Part shown: positions 28,148-37,578 of the stretch, piece by piece
How positions within the stretch are numbered: position 1 is the first letter of the stretch
Layout of the letters: each line of letters opens with the position of its first letter
DNA from: Psychrobacter sp. P11F6
Lineage (GTDB): Bacteria; Pseudomonadota; Gammaproteobacteria; Pseudomonadales; Moraxellaceae
Direction: 5' to 3'
DNA: 64,000 bases
Assembly: GCF_001435295.1 (NCBI RefSeq)
Contig: NZ_CM003594.1
Span: 62,001-126,000, forward strand
Program-made: the position numbers and the translations under genes
The notes under the pieces: model-generated
What the model saw: the letters and a program-made list of their open reading frames with translations, nothing else
Told to the model about the DNA's origin: nothing
The model's database searches: none

Positions 28148-29050
28148 TTAGTAAGTATACATGCCGAGATACCAGTTGACGATATCTGAGCCATATAATA
28201 AAGCAACAATACCAGCGATAGCGATATAAGGACCAAAGGCAAACGGCTTGCTTTCACCCTGCTTCTTCATCAAAATAATCCCAACGATTGAGCCTAATAG
28301 AGAAGACAATAAAATAATCAATGGCAACATCATGGGTCCAAGCCAAGCACCTAATACTGCCAATAATTTGAAATCTCCCTGTCCCATACCATGCTTTTTA
28401 GTGATTAGATAAAATATCTTAACCACTATCCACAATGACAAAAATCCTAGCAATAAGCCCCAAATTGACTGGATAGGTGAGACAAACCAGCCTTGTGAAT
28501 TTACTGCTAATCCTAAACCCGCTAATGGAAAGGTCAAGCGATCGGGCAGTAATTGGGTATCAAAATCAATACCGGTTAAGGCGACCAGCATCCATACCAA
28601 AATCAGGGCTGACAAGCCAGCTGCAGTTACGCCAAACTGATAAATTACTAACATTGATAGTAGGGCTGTTGCTAGCTCAACCAGTGGATAACGCAGTCCA
28701 ATCGCAGCTTTACATTCTGAGCAACGGCCACGTAGTATTAACCAGCTAATTAACGGTATGTTTTCGTACCACTTTATTTTGTGGGCGCAATGAGGGCAGC
28801 GTGAGGCTGGTCGACTCAAAGTAATCGGCTGGTCAGCTGCTACGATATTTGTTAGGGGCAGAGTGTGTTCGCGAGGCATGTCTGCTTGTTCTGACATAAA
28901 CTGGCTGCACTCTTGTCGCCAACTATAAACCATCATCAGCGGAATACGGTGAATCACCACATTTAAAAAACTGCCAACGCAAAGACCTAATAGGCCGAAT
29001 ATGCCTAAAGCGATAGGCATATTATCTTGTAATAACTCTATAAATTGCAT
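28148..29050 (-). CDS. pilD: Prepilin peptidase/N-methyltransferase PilD
   Basis: Inner-membrane aspartic protease that removes the leader of type IV prepilins and methylates the new N-terminus. Two CxxC pairs of the cytoplasmic domain are present (CPHC and CSEC near 82-115), then the catalytic aspartates: one in LTGIDFDTQLLPD and the other in the GMGQGDFKLLA (GxGD) motif. About seven or eight membrane spans. The ATG at 29050 with AAAGGA upstream is used rather than the TTG two codons before (300 residues). It follows pilC by about 25 bases. Confidence 0.95.
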   Translation of the reverse strand: MQFIELLQDNMPIALGIFGLLGLCVGSFLNVVIHRIPLMMVYSWRQECSQFMSEQADMPREHTLPLTNIVAADQPITLSRPASRCPHCAHKIKWYENIPLISWLILRGRCSECKAAIGLRYPLVELATALLSMLVIYQFGVTAAGLSALILVWMLVALTGIDFDTQLLPDRLTFPLAGLGLAVNSQGWFVSPIQSIWGLLLGFLSLWIVVKIFYLITKKHGMGQGDFKLLAVLGAWLGPMMLPLIILLSSLLGSIVGIILMKKQGESKPFAFGPYIAIAGIVALLYGSDIVNWYLGMYTY

Positions 29051-29075
29051 GAACAAGCTGTCCTTTAGTTAGCTT

Positions 29076-30299
29076 TTAGCCTACTACTGCGCCCATCTGG
29101 AAAATCGGTAAATACATGGCAATCACCAAGCCACCGATTAATACGCCTAAGACTGCCATAATCAAAGGTTCCATCAAGCTGGTCAATCCATCAACAGCGT
29201 TATCTACTTCATTTTCATAATAGACAGCAACTTTATCTAACATCTCTTCCAAACTACCGGATTCTTCACCGATACCGACCATTTGAATGGCTAAACTTGG
29301 GAAAAGGTTGGTCGAGCGTATTGAAAACTGTAATTGTTGACCAGTAGAAACATCGTTTTTGATTTGCTGCGTGGCATTATAAAATACAACATTATTAGTG
29401 GCACCAGCTGTAGAGTCGAGGGCATCAATAAGTGGCACGCCCGCAGCAAAGGTCGTCGATAGTGTACGAGCAAAACGCGCAATAATAGCTTGATAGGCAA
29501 TATTGCCAAATATTGGTGCTTTTAAAACCGCACGGTCTAAGAAGTCACGGAATTTCTTAGAGCGTTTTTTCGTCTCTGAAAAGCCAATGATAGTACCGCC
29601 GATAATGATAATTAAAATAAACCACCACGCCTGCATCCACTCAGACATATTGACAACCATTTGGGTAAAAGCAGGCAGCTCTGCACCAAAAGATTCAAAT
29701 AAACCAGAAAATACAGGTACTACTTTAATTAGCAGGATGATAGTCACAATAATAGCAACGACGATAACGGCGATAGGGTACTTCATTGCTTTCTTAATTT
29801 TGGCTTTAAGTAATTCACTTTTTTCTTTATAGGTAGCAACGCGTTCAAGCATGGTTTCCAGTGCACCTGACTGCTCACCAGAATCGATGAGTGAACAAAA
29901 CAGATCGTCAAAATAACGTGGGTGCTTGCGTAATGCTGAAGCAAAAGTCCCACCCGCTTCAATGTCCGATTTTATTTGTAATACCAAGTCTTTCATACTG
30001 GGATTGTCAAGTGAGTCAGCAACAATCTCAAAGGATTGGGTCAATGGCACGCCCGCTTTCATCATGGTCGCCATTTGCCGAGAAAAAATAGCAATATCAA
30101 TAGGTTTGATGGATTTCTTGAAAGTGTAAAGCGGCTTCGGTTTTTTCTTAATACCTTTGACACTGATACCTTGTTTGCGTAAAGTCGCTTTTGCCAACTC
30201 TAAACTACGGCTGGTAGTCTCCCCTTTTACTTTTTGTCCGCGTCGATTCACCCCATCATAGACAAAGTCTAACAGCATGTCGGTCTTCGCTTTTGCCAT
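29076..30299 (-). CDS. pilC: Type IV pilus inner-membrane platform protein PilC
   Basis: Platform protein of the type IV pilus, of the GspF family, on which the PilB and PilT motors act. The 407-residue protein carries two repeated GspF domains; the first contains IAIFSRQMATMMKAGVPLTQ (about 69-88), and the second ARFARTLSTTFAAGVPLIDAL (about 271-291). Membrane spans lie at about 170-195, 220-240 and 380-400. GAGGG precedes the ATG. pilD and coaE follow on the same strand. No pilin gene lies in the window. Confidence 0.95.
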   Translation of the reverse strand: MAKAKTDMLLDFVYDGVNRRGQKVKGETTSRSLELAKATLRKQGISVKGIKKKPKPLYTFKKSIKPIDIAIFSRQMATMMKAGVPLTQSFEIVADSLDNPSMKDLVLQIKSDIEAGGTFASALRKHPRYFDDLFCSLIDSGEQSGALETMLERVATYKEKSELLKAKIKKAMKYPIAVIVVAIIVTIILLIKVVPVFSGLFESFGAELPAFTQMVVNMSEWMQAWWFILIIIIGGTIIGFSETKKRSKKFRDFLDRAVLKAPIFGNIAYQAIIARFARTLSTTFAAGVPLIDALDSTAGATNNVVFYNATQQIKNDVSTGQQLQFSIRSTNLFPSLAIQMVGIGEESGSLEEMLDKVAVYYENEVDNAVDGLTSLMEPLIMAVLGVLIGGLVIAMYLPIFQMGAVVG

Positions 30300-30691
30300 G
30301 TTACTACCCTCAAAATATTGTCTAATATATATATTGCAAAGATGTACAACGATGCCTGACTCATTACATCAAAAAGGCATACTTTATTTTAACGTAAAAA
30401 ACCAGTATAACTCTGTTTTATATTTAAGTATATCTGGTAGGGATTATTGCTAATTTATAAAAGTCTGTACGATTACCACCCATCATATAAGTCCTCATAT
30501 AAATAATGGCATTATTCATATAAGAGTGATTCTGAACTTTCGACTATACTTTTCACCATCGCACTGACAAAGACTGCTTTTTAGATAGCTAAAGATTAAA
30601 AAGTAGTTGGTTAGTCGCTTTGAACGTTCCCTTTCAGCAATCAGCAGTGCTTTTTTCTGTGCGTATTTGACCTGTAAAAAAGCAAACATCC
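30300..30691. other. Intergenic region pilB / pilC
   Basis: About 390 bases, unusually long for genes that are usually tightly linked. I see no gene, no strong terminator and no clear promoter. A separate promoter for pilC-pilD-coaE is likely. Confidence 0.45.
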
Positions 30692-32401
30692 TTACTCGGA
30701 AGTAACGCGCATCATTTCTTGAATACTGGTTACGCCTTGCAAGACTTTTAAAATCCCAGAGCGACGCAGGTCTCGGAAGCCATTTTTAAGTGCAGCGTCT
30801 TTGATATCTATCGCGTTACCGTCTTCCATAATGATGCGTGAGATATCAGGGCTGACCTTCATGACTTCGTAGATACCGACTCGTCCTTTATAACCTTCAC
30901 GGCATTCATTACAGCCTACTGGCTCGTGAATGATATTGTCTGGATTGTCCAAATCGGCGTCTGTAAAGCCGAGCTCAAGCAGACTTTGCTTAGGGATGTT
31001 AATAGGTTTTTTGCAGTTTTTACACAAACGTCGTGCTAGGCGCTGGGCAATGACCAAGTTCACTGAAGTCGCGATATTAAAGGAGGCCACACCCATGTTA
31101 CGCAGCCGAGTCAGTGTTTCAGGTGCTGAGTTGGTATGTAGGGTTGAGAGCACCATGTGCCCTGTTTGTGCTGCTTTAATTGCAATTTCAGCAGTTTCAA
31201 GGTCACGAATCTCACCGACCATGACAATATCAGGATCTTGGCGTAAAAAAGATTTGAGGGCATTTGCGAAAGTTAGACCCACTTTTGGATTGACGTTGAC
31301 TTGATTGATCCCCTCCAAGTTAATCTCCACTGGATCCTCGGCAGTGGATATGTTGGTCGCGCCAGTATTTAAAATATTAATACCAGTATAAAGCGACACG
31401 GTCTTACCAGAACCAGTTGGTCCCGTGATAAGCAACATTCCTTGTGGTTTATGCAGTGCCTCTAAAAACATATCTTTCTGATCAGGTTCATAGCCGAGCG
31501 CTTCAATACCCAACATCGCTGAAGAAGGATCCAAAATACGAAGTACAAGTTTTTCGCCAAATAGGGTAGGCAGACAGCTTACTCGAAAGTCGATGGCTTT
31601 ATCTTTAGATATCTTGAGCTTGATACGTCCATCTTGTGGCACACGGCGCTCTGAAATATCCATCTGCGACATGACTTTTAAACGGGCTGCGATTTTCCCA
31701 GCCAGTTGTACGGGTGGATTGGCCATTTTTTGCATCACCCCATCGACACGAAAGCGAACGCGATAGATTTTTTCGTAGGGTTCAAAGTGCAAGTCAGAGG
31801 CACCCATACGAATGGCATCAACCAGCATTTTATTGACAAATTTTACAACGGGTGCTTCCTCGACACCATCACTAAGCTTGGTCTCGCCTTCCTCTTCTTC
31901 ACCTTCATCAAAGCCAACATTTAAATCGCTATCAGAGAAGCTATCAAAATTTTGCATAGCATCAGCGTAAAGACTTTCAATACGCTTTTTTAACTTGTCT
32001 TCTTCGACGACAATAGTTTCAATAGACAACCGTGAATTAAAAGCAATAGCGTCAATTGCATCCACACGAGTTGGATCACTCAACGCGACGAATAAACGCT
32101 GTCCTCGTTTGAATAGTGGCAACGCATTAAATTTACGAACGATTTTTTCATCTACTAAGTCTTTTGGAATGACATCAACATGTAAAGCATCAAGATCGAA
32201 AAGAGGATCACCAAAAGCTTGTGACAACATCTGTGCAAGATGATAAGCATCTGCCAATTTATTGTCGACTAGGTAGGGCACTAGTCCTACTTGTTGCTGT
32301 TGCGATTCGGTCTGCGCGATTTTCATATTCGCTTCGCTGACGATACCTTCGCTGATTAGCTGATGCGCTAAACCACCATATTTGCTCGTGGTGATAGACA
32401 T
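30692..32401 (-). CDS. pilB: Type IV pilus assembly ATPase PilB
   Basis: Hexameric cytoplasmic ATPase that powers pilus extension. The N-terminal MshEN-like domain (about 1-150) is followed by the motor domain. Visible motifs are Walker A GPTGSGKT (about 328-335), the Asp box, the Walker B region MVGEIRDLETAEIA (about 393-406) and the His box GHMVLSTLHTN. A tetracysteine zinc site is present in the CKNC and CNEC pairs near 460-500. An acidic stretch (DEGEEEEGE, about 166-174) sits between the domains. AAGGAG precedes the ATG. 569 residues, typical. Confidence 0.96.
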   Translation of the reverse strand: MSITTSKYGGLAHQLISEGIVSEANMKIAQTESQQQQVGLVPYLVDNKLADAYHLAQMLSQAFGDPLFDLDALHVDVIPKDLVDEKIVRKFNALPLFKRGQRLFVALSDPTRVDAIDAIAFNSRLSIETIVVEEDKLKKRIESLYADAMQNFDSFSDSDLNVGFDEGEEEEGETKLSDGVEEAPVVKFVNKMLVDAIRMGASDLHFEPYEKIYRVRFRVDGVMQKMANPPVQLAGKIAARLKVMSQMDISERRVPQDGRIKLKISKDKAIDFRVSCLPTLFGEKLVLRILDPSSAMLGIEALGYEPDQKDMFLEALHKPQGMLLITGPTGSGKTVSLYTGINILNTGATNISTAEDPVEINLEGINQVNVNPKVGLTFANALKSFLRQDPDIVMVGEIRDLETAEIAIKAAQTGHMVLSTLHTNSAPETLTRLRNMGVASFNIATSVNLVIAQRLARRLCKNCKKPINIPKQSLLELGFTDADLDNPDNIIHEPVGCNECREGYKGRVGIYEVMKVSPDISRIIMEDGNAIDIKDAALKNGFRDLRRSGILKVLQGVTSIQEMMRVTSE

Positions 32402-33023
32402 TACGACTTCTCCTTAATACCCAATATGCTATATATTTGTCTGAAATCCATATACTTCTGAGAGCCACTTACTATTATAATTTTTAACAGATACCTGCTA
32501 TAAGTCATTGTTTGCCTTTAGGCCATCATTAATAACAGTCAATGCAGAGATGCTCTTATAAGAGATTTAGCAGAGAAAGCGTTTTAATAGTGTGGGTTAT
32601 CAGTAGCTTGGTCGTTAGATTATTGATAATGTTCTGTTATATATAGACACAATACTATAAAACATTACTTTAGTTTAAAGGTTTTATATGGACGATTGAG
32701 TGCTTGACCCAAAAAATCATAGCTTGAGACAATGTCTAGGGCGTGTCTTCAATTCAATAGACTATTTTCTAAATAGGCTAAATTCTGCCAAACATCGTTT
32801 AATAGCCTATCAATATCTCGATAATATTTGCGCTACTTTCCTTGTTTGACAGTAATTTATCTCATTTTTATCATCATTTTTTAGAGTGAGGACACGCCCT
32901 AGTAAATATTTGCATTGACTGTCTGTTTTTCTGCTAGCGGCAGCATACTATAGCACTTGGGAATTATTTGTTATACTGGCGCGCATATTAGCCAAATTGG
33001 CAAGAATAGATGAAACAAGGTAG
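32402..33023. other. Divergent intergenic region pilB / tpiA
   Basis: About 620 bases without a gene. It contains MITE copy 1 (32736-32902). The rest should hold the divergent pilB and tpiA promoters; a TATACT-like -10 element lies just before tpiA near 32973. Confidence 0.5.
32736..32902. mobile_element. MITE-like repeat, copy 1
   Basis: 167 bp bounded by CTAGGGCGTGTC and GACACGCCCTAG, a perfect 12-base terminal inverted repeat. No coding capacity. The interior (cttgtttgacagtaattta, then tcatttttatca near the right end) is shared with copies at 47025-47199 and 55255-55428 in the same orientation. The CTAG ends may be target duplication or part of the terminus, because CTAG is self-complementary. 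The form suggests a non-autonomous element mobilised by an IS transposase encoded elsewhere. Confidence 0.85.
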
Positions 33024-33842
33024 ATGAGTATGCAAGCTTGGGTAATTGGTAATTGGAAGCAAAATCCAGCAACGAGTCACGACGTCGATTTGTTGTTGAA
33101 TAATTTGTTGACTACGATTGATGCTAAAGAGCAAGCCGACACAGAACGGTCAAGTAGTCGCTGTCAGTTGATGGTGGCACCAAGCTGTATTCATCTGGCA
33201 GCTGTCAGTACGCGTTTAGCCGGTAGTTCGATATTGAGTGCAGCGCAAGACGTCAGTGCGCATAGTGCCAGTGTTGGCGCTTATACGGGTGAATGCTCAG
33301 CACAGCAAATAGCAGACGCTGGGGCAACTTGGACAATACTAGGTCATTCTGAGCGTCGCCAGTATCATAGCGAGTCTCACGATACGTTATTGCAGAAAGT
33401 GACTCACGCACTCACCCAAGGTTTGGGCGTGGTATTTTGTATTGGTGAAACTCAGGCTCAATATGATGATAAGCAAACCCTTGACGTAATTGACACTCAG
33501 TTATCAGTCATAAAAGAAGTAATTACTACCCAACCAGATCTCATATCATCACTATCTGATCGACTGATCATTGCTTATGAGCCAGTGTGGGCGATTGGTA
33601 CTGGCAAAGTCCCAACCGTGAGCGAAGTCAGTCAAACGCATCAGCATATTAAGCAAACCATCACAGGCTTTGCAGAATCACTAAAGGTAATGAGTGTGCT
33701 ATATGGTGGTAGTGTCAATGCGGACAATGCTGATAGCTTTGCCGCAGATCCTATGATTGATGGGGCATTAGTTGGCGGCGCATCATTAAAGGTAGAGAGT
33801 TTTTTGGCAATTGCCAATGCCTTTAGTCGAGCTAAAGACTAG
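33024..33842 (+). CDS. tpiA: Triosephosphate isomerase TpiA
   Basis: Interconverts dihydroxyacetone phosphate and glyceraldehyde 3-phosphate in glycolysis and gluconeogenesis. TIM-barrel motifs are in place: GNWKQNP near 9-15 with the catalytic Lys, ILGHSERRQ near 107-115 with the catalytic His, [14 protein letters not shown] near 189-202 with the catalytic Glu, and YGGSVNADN near 230. Two in-frame ATG codons (33024 and 33030) follow AAGG; either works. The 272-residue length includes a short loop insert near 35-50. secG follows, as in many Moraxellaceae. Confidence 0.96.
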   Translation: MSMQAWVIGNWKQNPATSHDVDLLLNNLLTTIDAKEQADTERSSSRCQLMVAPSCIHLAAVSTRLAGSSILSAAQDVSAHSASVGAYTGECSAQQIADAGATWTILGHSERRQYHSESHDTLLQKVTHALTQGLGVVFCIGETQAQYDDKQTLDVIDTQLSVIKEVITTQPDLISSLSDRLIIAYEPVWAIGTGKVPTVSEVSQTHQHIKQTITGFAESLKVMSVLYGGSVNADNADSFAADPMIDGALVGGASLKVESFLAIANAFSRAKD

Positions 33843-34056
33843 TCAATAAAGATAAAACGTGCATTTCATGGCGGTCTCGATTATAAAATGTCTTTATCAG
33901 TTGGCAAAAGTAGGTTTAACAGTGCCCTTGCAATCGTGTACAATGCGCCTTATTTATATAATCGATTTGGCAGCATTACCCGTCAATTGCTATTCCTATT
34001 AACCGTAAGATTTATTTTCCGTTATCAGTCGTCATTACGCGGCAAAAGAGGCCACC

Positions 34057-34365
34057 ATGTTTACGTTTATATTAGCCCTGCATATTATCGTGGCGATTGC
34101 CATGATCGGCTTGATTTTGATACAGCATGGTAAAGGGGCAGACGCTGGAGCTTCTTTTGGCGCTGGCTCGTCAGGTACGGTCTTTGGTGCGGCAGGAACA
34201 GCGAACTTTTTAACGCGTGCGACAGCAGTATTAACAGTGATATTTTTTATCACCAGTATGACGCTAGCCGTTCACGCGCGCAAACAGGCTGAAGATCAGT
34301 TCCGTTTAGATGCACCTGTGTCAGCACCACAAACGCCCCGTCCATTGACACAGAATCCTCAATAA
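34057..34365 (+). CDS. secG: Preprotein translocase subunit SecG
   Basis: Small subunit of the SecYEG channel that assists SecA-driven export. The 102-residue protein has two membrane spans (about 4-22 and 52-72). The conserved GLILIQHGKGADAGASFGAGSSGTVFGA block runs from about 21 between them, and a Pro/Thr/Gln-rich tail ends the protein. AGAGG precedes the ATG. It is followed by tRNA-Leu and initiator tRNA, the same tpiA-secG-leuU-metY-rimP order as E. coli and relatives. Confidence 0.95.
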   Translation: MFTFILALHIIVAIAMIGLILIQHGKGADAGASFGAGSSGTVFGAAGTANFLTRATAVLTVIFFITSMTLAVHARKQAEDQFRLDAPVSAPQTPRPLTQNPQ

Positions 34366-34551
34366 CTGTATTTTAAAGACACTTGCCTTTAATAGCTGTC
34401 TTTAGTCATTGCCTTTTAATTGAGGCAGCTCTTGCTATTTTGAGGCGTTAGATTTACAATGCTTTTCTGTTTTAGCAGTCTGATTCTATCGATGCCTACC
34501 TTAAGCATCTATTATGATAGATTAGATAGTAATAATAGAGCAGTGAAAAAT

Positions 34552-34635
34552 GCGATTGTGGTGGAATGGTAGACACGCCATCTTGAGGGGGTGGTAGCGC
34601 AAGCTGTGGGGGTTCAAGTCCCCCCAATCGCACCA
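34552..34635 (+). tRNA. leuU: tRNA-Leu (anticodon GAG)
   Basis: Acceptor arms GCGATTG/CAATCGC pair perfectly, with discriminator A and encoded CCA. The D-arm and a long variable arm are present, as expected for a class II tRNA. The anticodon stem CCATC/GGTGG encloses the loop TTGAGGG, giving GAG. The T-loop region reads GGTTCAAGTCC. Position between secG and the initiator tRNA is conserved in gammaproteobacteria. Confidence 0.97.
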
Positions 34636-34715
34636 AGTTTTTAAAGTTGTAACGTATTGAGTGCGGCGTTAGTAATATAGGTAAGAAATTTAGTTTAATT
34701 TATTTAAAATAAAGA

Positions 34716-34744
34716 TTGACACTTATATAAAACCCTTCTATAAT
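34716..34744 (+). promoter_or_regulatory. Consensus sigma70 promoter of the initiator tRNA / rimP-nusA-infB operon
   Basis: Perfect -35 TTGACA (34716-34721) and perfect -10 TATAAT (34739-34744) with the optimal 17-base spacer, followed by a G+C-rich discriminator (ACGCACC). Transcription would start near 34751, 10 bases before the tRNA. Confidence 0.92.
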
Positions 34745-34760
34745 ACGCACCATAGATTGA

Positions 34761-34837
<77 letters not shown>

Positions 34838-35283
34838 CTTTTTATACTGATGTTTTGTACACTAAATTTGTCAGTAACGATTAGCCCACCATTATGTTTG
34901 TGGGTTTTTTTGTATCTGACGGTCAGTGGTATCGCGGTATCTATCCTACTTATGCTAAGCTCTAGTTCTATAGAGTGCGATATTATTCGTTATTGGTTGT
35001 CACCTGCCGCTATCGGCGCGCTGCTTCTTAAGCACACTATCCTTTATTCCTCACTCCTTTATCGATAGTACTGCTTTGTGAATAATAAAAGCATTGTCTG
35101 GCTGAGCTTGATGTTTTTTGTGCTCATCCCTATATAAGCGCATATCATATAAAATAATATGTTTGTGATTTAAGATAATATAATGACTGTGTCTCTTACT
35201 AATAAATAAATTCCATGAGTGAGCGACAATTACGCGGTTTACTAAGTACGATAGATACGTGAATAGGAAAAGATAAATAGATT
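34838..35283. other. Leader between initiator tRNA and rimP
   Basis: About 445 bases with a weak terminator just after the tRNA and otherwise no gene. A plus-strand frame of 85 codons starting inside the tRNA is not credible. The stretch is probably the rimP-nusA leader. Confidence 0.5.
34885..34911 (+). terminator. Weak terminator or attenuator after the initiator tRNA
   Basis: CCCAC/GTGGG stem with a 10-base loop and seven T. The short stem suggests partial termination, which would let the strong tRNA promoter also feed rimP-nusA-infB. Confidence 0.6.
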
Positions 35284-35784
35284 ATGAAGCTTTCAACCAA
35301 AGTTACAGAACTGACCAATATTATTGCTCCTGCCGTCGCGGCTTGCGATGTGGCATTATGGGGTATCGAGTTTGCACCGCAAGGTAATCGCTCTTTATTA
35401 CGCATTTATATTGAGGCATTGCCAGAAGAGCAGGCCCAAAATAAACAAGTAACCATTGAAAACTGTGCAGCAGTGAACCATCAAGTGAGCGGTATTCTTG
35501 AGGTTCATGATCCGATTGCTGGTGAGTTTATCTTAGAAGTCTCTTCACCAGGTTTCGACCGTGCATTCTTTTCCGATGAGCAGATGCATGCCTATGTTGG
35601 TCAAACCGTCAGCTTGCGTTTAATACAAGCGATTGGTGAAGGTGATCAAAAACGTCGCAAAGCGACAGGTATTTTAGATAGTATCGATGCAAATGTCTTA
35701 AATCTGACATCAAGCGATGGTCAGCAGTTTGAGATTGCGCTGAGTAATATTGATAAAGCCAATTTGATTTATGAAGATGCCTAA
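35284..35784 (+). CDS. rimP: Ribosome maturation factor RimP
   Basis: Assists 30S subunit assembly at the central pseudoknot. The 166-residue protein has the two-domain layout of the family. Visible blocks are the N-terminal DVALWGIEFAPQGNRSLLRIYIE segment (about 23-45), the TIENCAAVNHQVSGILE helix (about 59-75) and EFILEVSSPGFDRAFF (about 82-97), the most conserved motif. The C-terminal SH3-like domain ends FEIALSNIDKANLIYE. First gene of the rimP-nusA-infB cluster. Confidence 0.95.
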   Translation: MKLSTKVTELTNIIAPAVAACDVALWGIEFAPQGNRSLLRIYIEALPEEQAQNKQVTIENCAAVNHQVSGILEVHDPIAGEFILEVSSPGFDRAFFSDEQMHAYVGQTVSLRLIQAIGEGDQKRRKATGILDSIDANVLNLTSSDGQQFEIALSNIDKANLIYEDA

Positions 35785-35942
35785 GCTTTTGTACAGCTTG
35801 GTTTGATTTGACAACTTGAAGTAACAAATCATCCATCAGCATTTTAATATCCAAACAGCTTATATAGCTTACGGTGAAAATATAATAGCAATACATAAAT
35901 TATAAAATTTAAGTCAATTAAAAATGATAGGACAGGTATAGC

Positions 35943-37427
35943 ATGAGTCGTGAAATCTTAACGGTAGTAGAAACTGTCAGTAATGAAAAGGGCTTAAATC
36001 CTGAAGATATCTTTGAAGCGATAGAAGATGCTTTGGTGGTATCGACTAAGAAAAAAGTATACACCGAACAGCCAGAAGTGGCAGTACGGGTTGCTATCGA
36101 CCGTACAACGGGCGATTATGATACTTATCGTTACTGGACAGTGGTTGCAGATGAAGACCATGAAATGCCTGCTTGTCAGCTAGCCATCAGCGATCTTGAT
36201 CCAGAAGAGTGGTCAATCGGCGATGTCAAAGAAGAACAGATTGAATCGATTGAGTTTGGTCGTATTGCTGCGACTCAAGCCAAACAAGTCATCATCCAAA
36301 AGATTCGTGAAGCTGAGCGTAATTTAGTAGCAGATGCTTTTGAGCCGCGTGTTGGCGAGATGATGTATGGTGAAGTCAAGAAGCAGACTCGTGATGGCTA
36401 TATCATTGATCTAGGTGACAATGCCGAAGGCTATTTGTCACGTGATCAGATGCTGCCGCGTGAGCAATTACGTGCAAAATCACGTATCAATGCTATTTTG
36501 TATCATGTCAACCGTGAAAACCGCGGCGCTCAGTTGCTACTGTCTCGTACTCATCCTGAAATGCTTTCAGCATTGATGCAAAAAGAAGTACCTGAGATTG
36601 CCGAACAAATTATTGAAATCCGCAACGTCGCGCGCTTGCCGGGTACTCGTGCTAAAATAGCTGTGAAAACCAACGATCATCGTATCGATCCAGTTGGCGC
36701 TTGTATTGGTATGCGTGGTACACGTATCCAAGCCGTACAGCAGGAGCTTGATGGCGAACGCATTGATGTGGTGGTGTGGTCAGACGATCCAGCACAGTTC
36801 ATTATCAGTGCTTTAGAGCCAGCTGACGTCAGTAGCATCATCTTGGATGAAGATACGCAAACGGCTGATATTATCTTTAGCACCAATGATCAGTTGGCGC
36901 GTGCGATCGGTTCACAAGGTCAAAACGTACGTTTGGCGTCTGAGCTAACGGGCTATAAGCTTAATATGATGCTAGAAGAAGAATATCAGCAGCGTCAACA
37001 AAATGAATCGAAAGCCTTTATCGAATTATTCTATGAACGTTTAGAAGTGGATAAAGACTTAGCACAAGCACTGGTCGATATTGGTTTTACCAGTATTGAA
37101 GAAGTGGCTTACGTACCAGTTGAAACCTTTTATGATATCGAAGGTTTAGACGATGAAGCGATTGAGATGATTCAAGAGCGTGCAAAAGAAGTCGTCATCG
37201 CTGATGAGCTGGTCAAACAACAGAACATGAAAGAGCCAAGTCAAGAGCTACAAGAGCTTGAAGGTATGACAGTCAATTGGGCCTATAAAATGGCACAAAA
37301 AGACATTATTACCGTTGATGATTTGGCAGAACAAGCAGTCTTCGATCTCGAAGATATCGAAGGTTTAGACTCTGAAACCGCAGGAAAACTCATCATGAAA
37401 GCTCGGGAATCTTGGTTCAATGAATAA
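35943..37427 (+). CDS. nusA: Transcription termination/antitermination factor NusA
   Basis: RNA polymerase-associated factor in pausing, termination and rRNA antitermination. The 494-residue product has the full domain order: N-terminal polymerase-binding domain (1-130), S1 (about 135-200, with MMYGEVKKQTRDGYIIDLGDN), two KH domains (about 230-345, with DPVGACIGMRGTRI and AIGSQGQNVRLASELTG), and two C-terminal acidic helix-hairpin repeats (about 365-494) as in E. coli. AGGACAGG precedes the ATG. infB lies 150 bases downstream across a hairpin. Confidence 0.97.
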   Translation: MSREILTVVETVSNEKGLNPEDIFEAIEDALVVSTKKKVYTEQPEVAVRVAIDRTTGDYDTYRYWTVVADEDHEMPACQLAISDLDPEEWSIGDVKEEQIESIEFGRIAATQAKQVIIQKIREAERNLVADAFEPRVGEMMYGEVKKQTRDGYIIDLGDNAEGYLSRDQMLPREQLRAKSRINAILYHVNRENRGAQLLLSRTHPEMLSALMQKEVPEIAEQIIEIRNVARLPGTRAKIAVKTNDHRIDPVGACIGMRGTRIQAVQQELDGERIDVVVWSDDPAQFIISALEPADVSSIILDEDTQTADIIFSTNDQLARAIGSQGQNVRLASELTGYKLNMMLEEEYQQRQQNESKAFIELFYERLEVDKDLAQALVDIGFTSIEEVAYVPVETFYDIEGLDDEAIEMIQERAKEVVIADELVKQQNMKEPSQELQELEGMTVNWAYKMAQKDIITVDDLAEQAVFDLEDIEGLDSETAGKLIMKARESWFNE

Positions 37428-37478
37428 GCGGTAACTGCATATCGCTGTCTTTTAGTGATATGCTATCGATAATAAAGT

Positions 37479-37507
37479 GCTGGTATGAACGCAGTACCAA
37501 TACCAGC
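37479..37507 (+). repeat. Hairpin in the nusA-infB gap
   Basis: GCTGGTAT and ATACCAGC pair perfectly over 8 bp with a 13-base loop. There is no T-run, so it is not an intrinsic terminator; it could be an RNA processing site or a stabiliser. Confidence 0.55.
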
Positions 37508-37578
37508 CTTACCCCAATCATTTGTAGCCAACAACTGAATTGAACATATAGCAAATAATAGACAGTAGGTGATAATAA

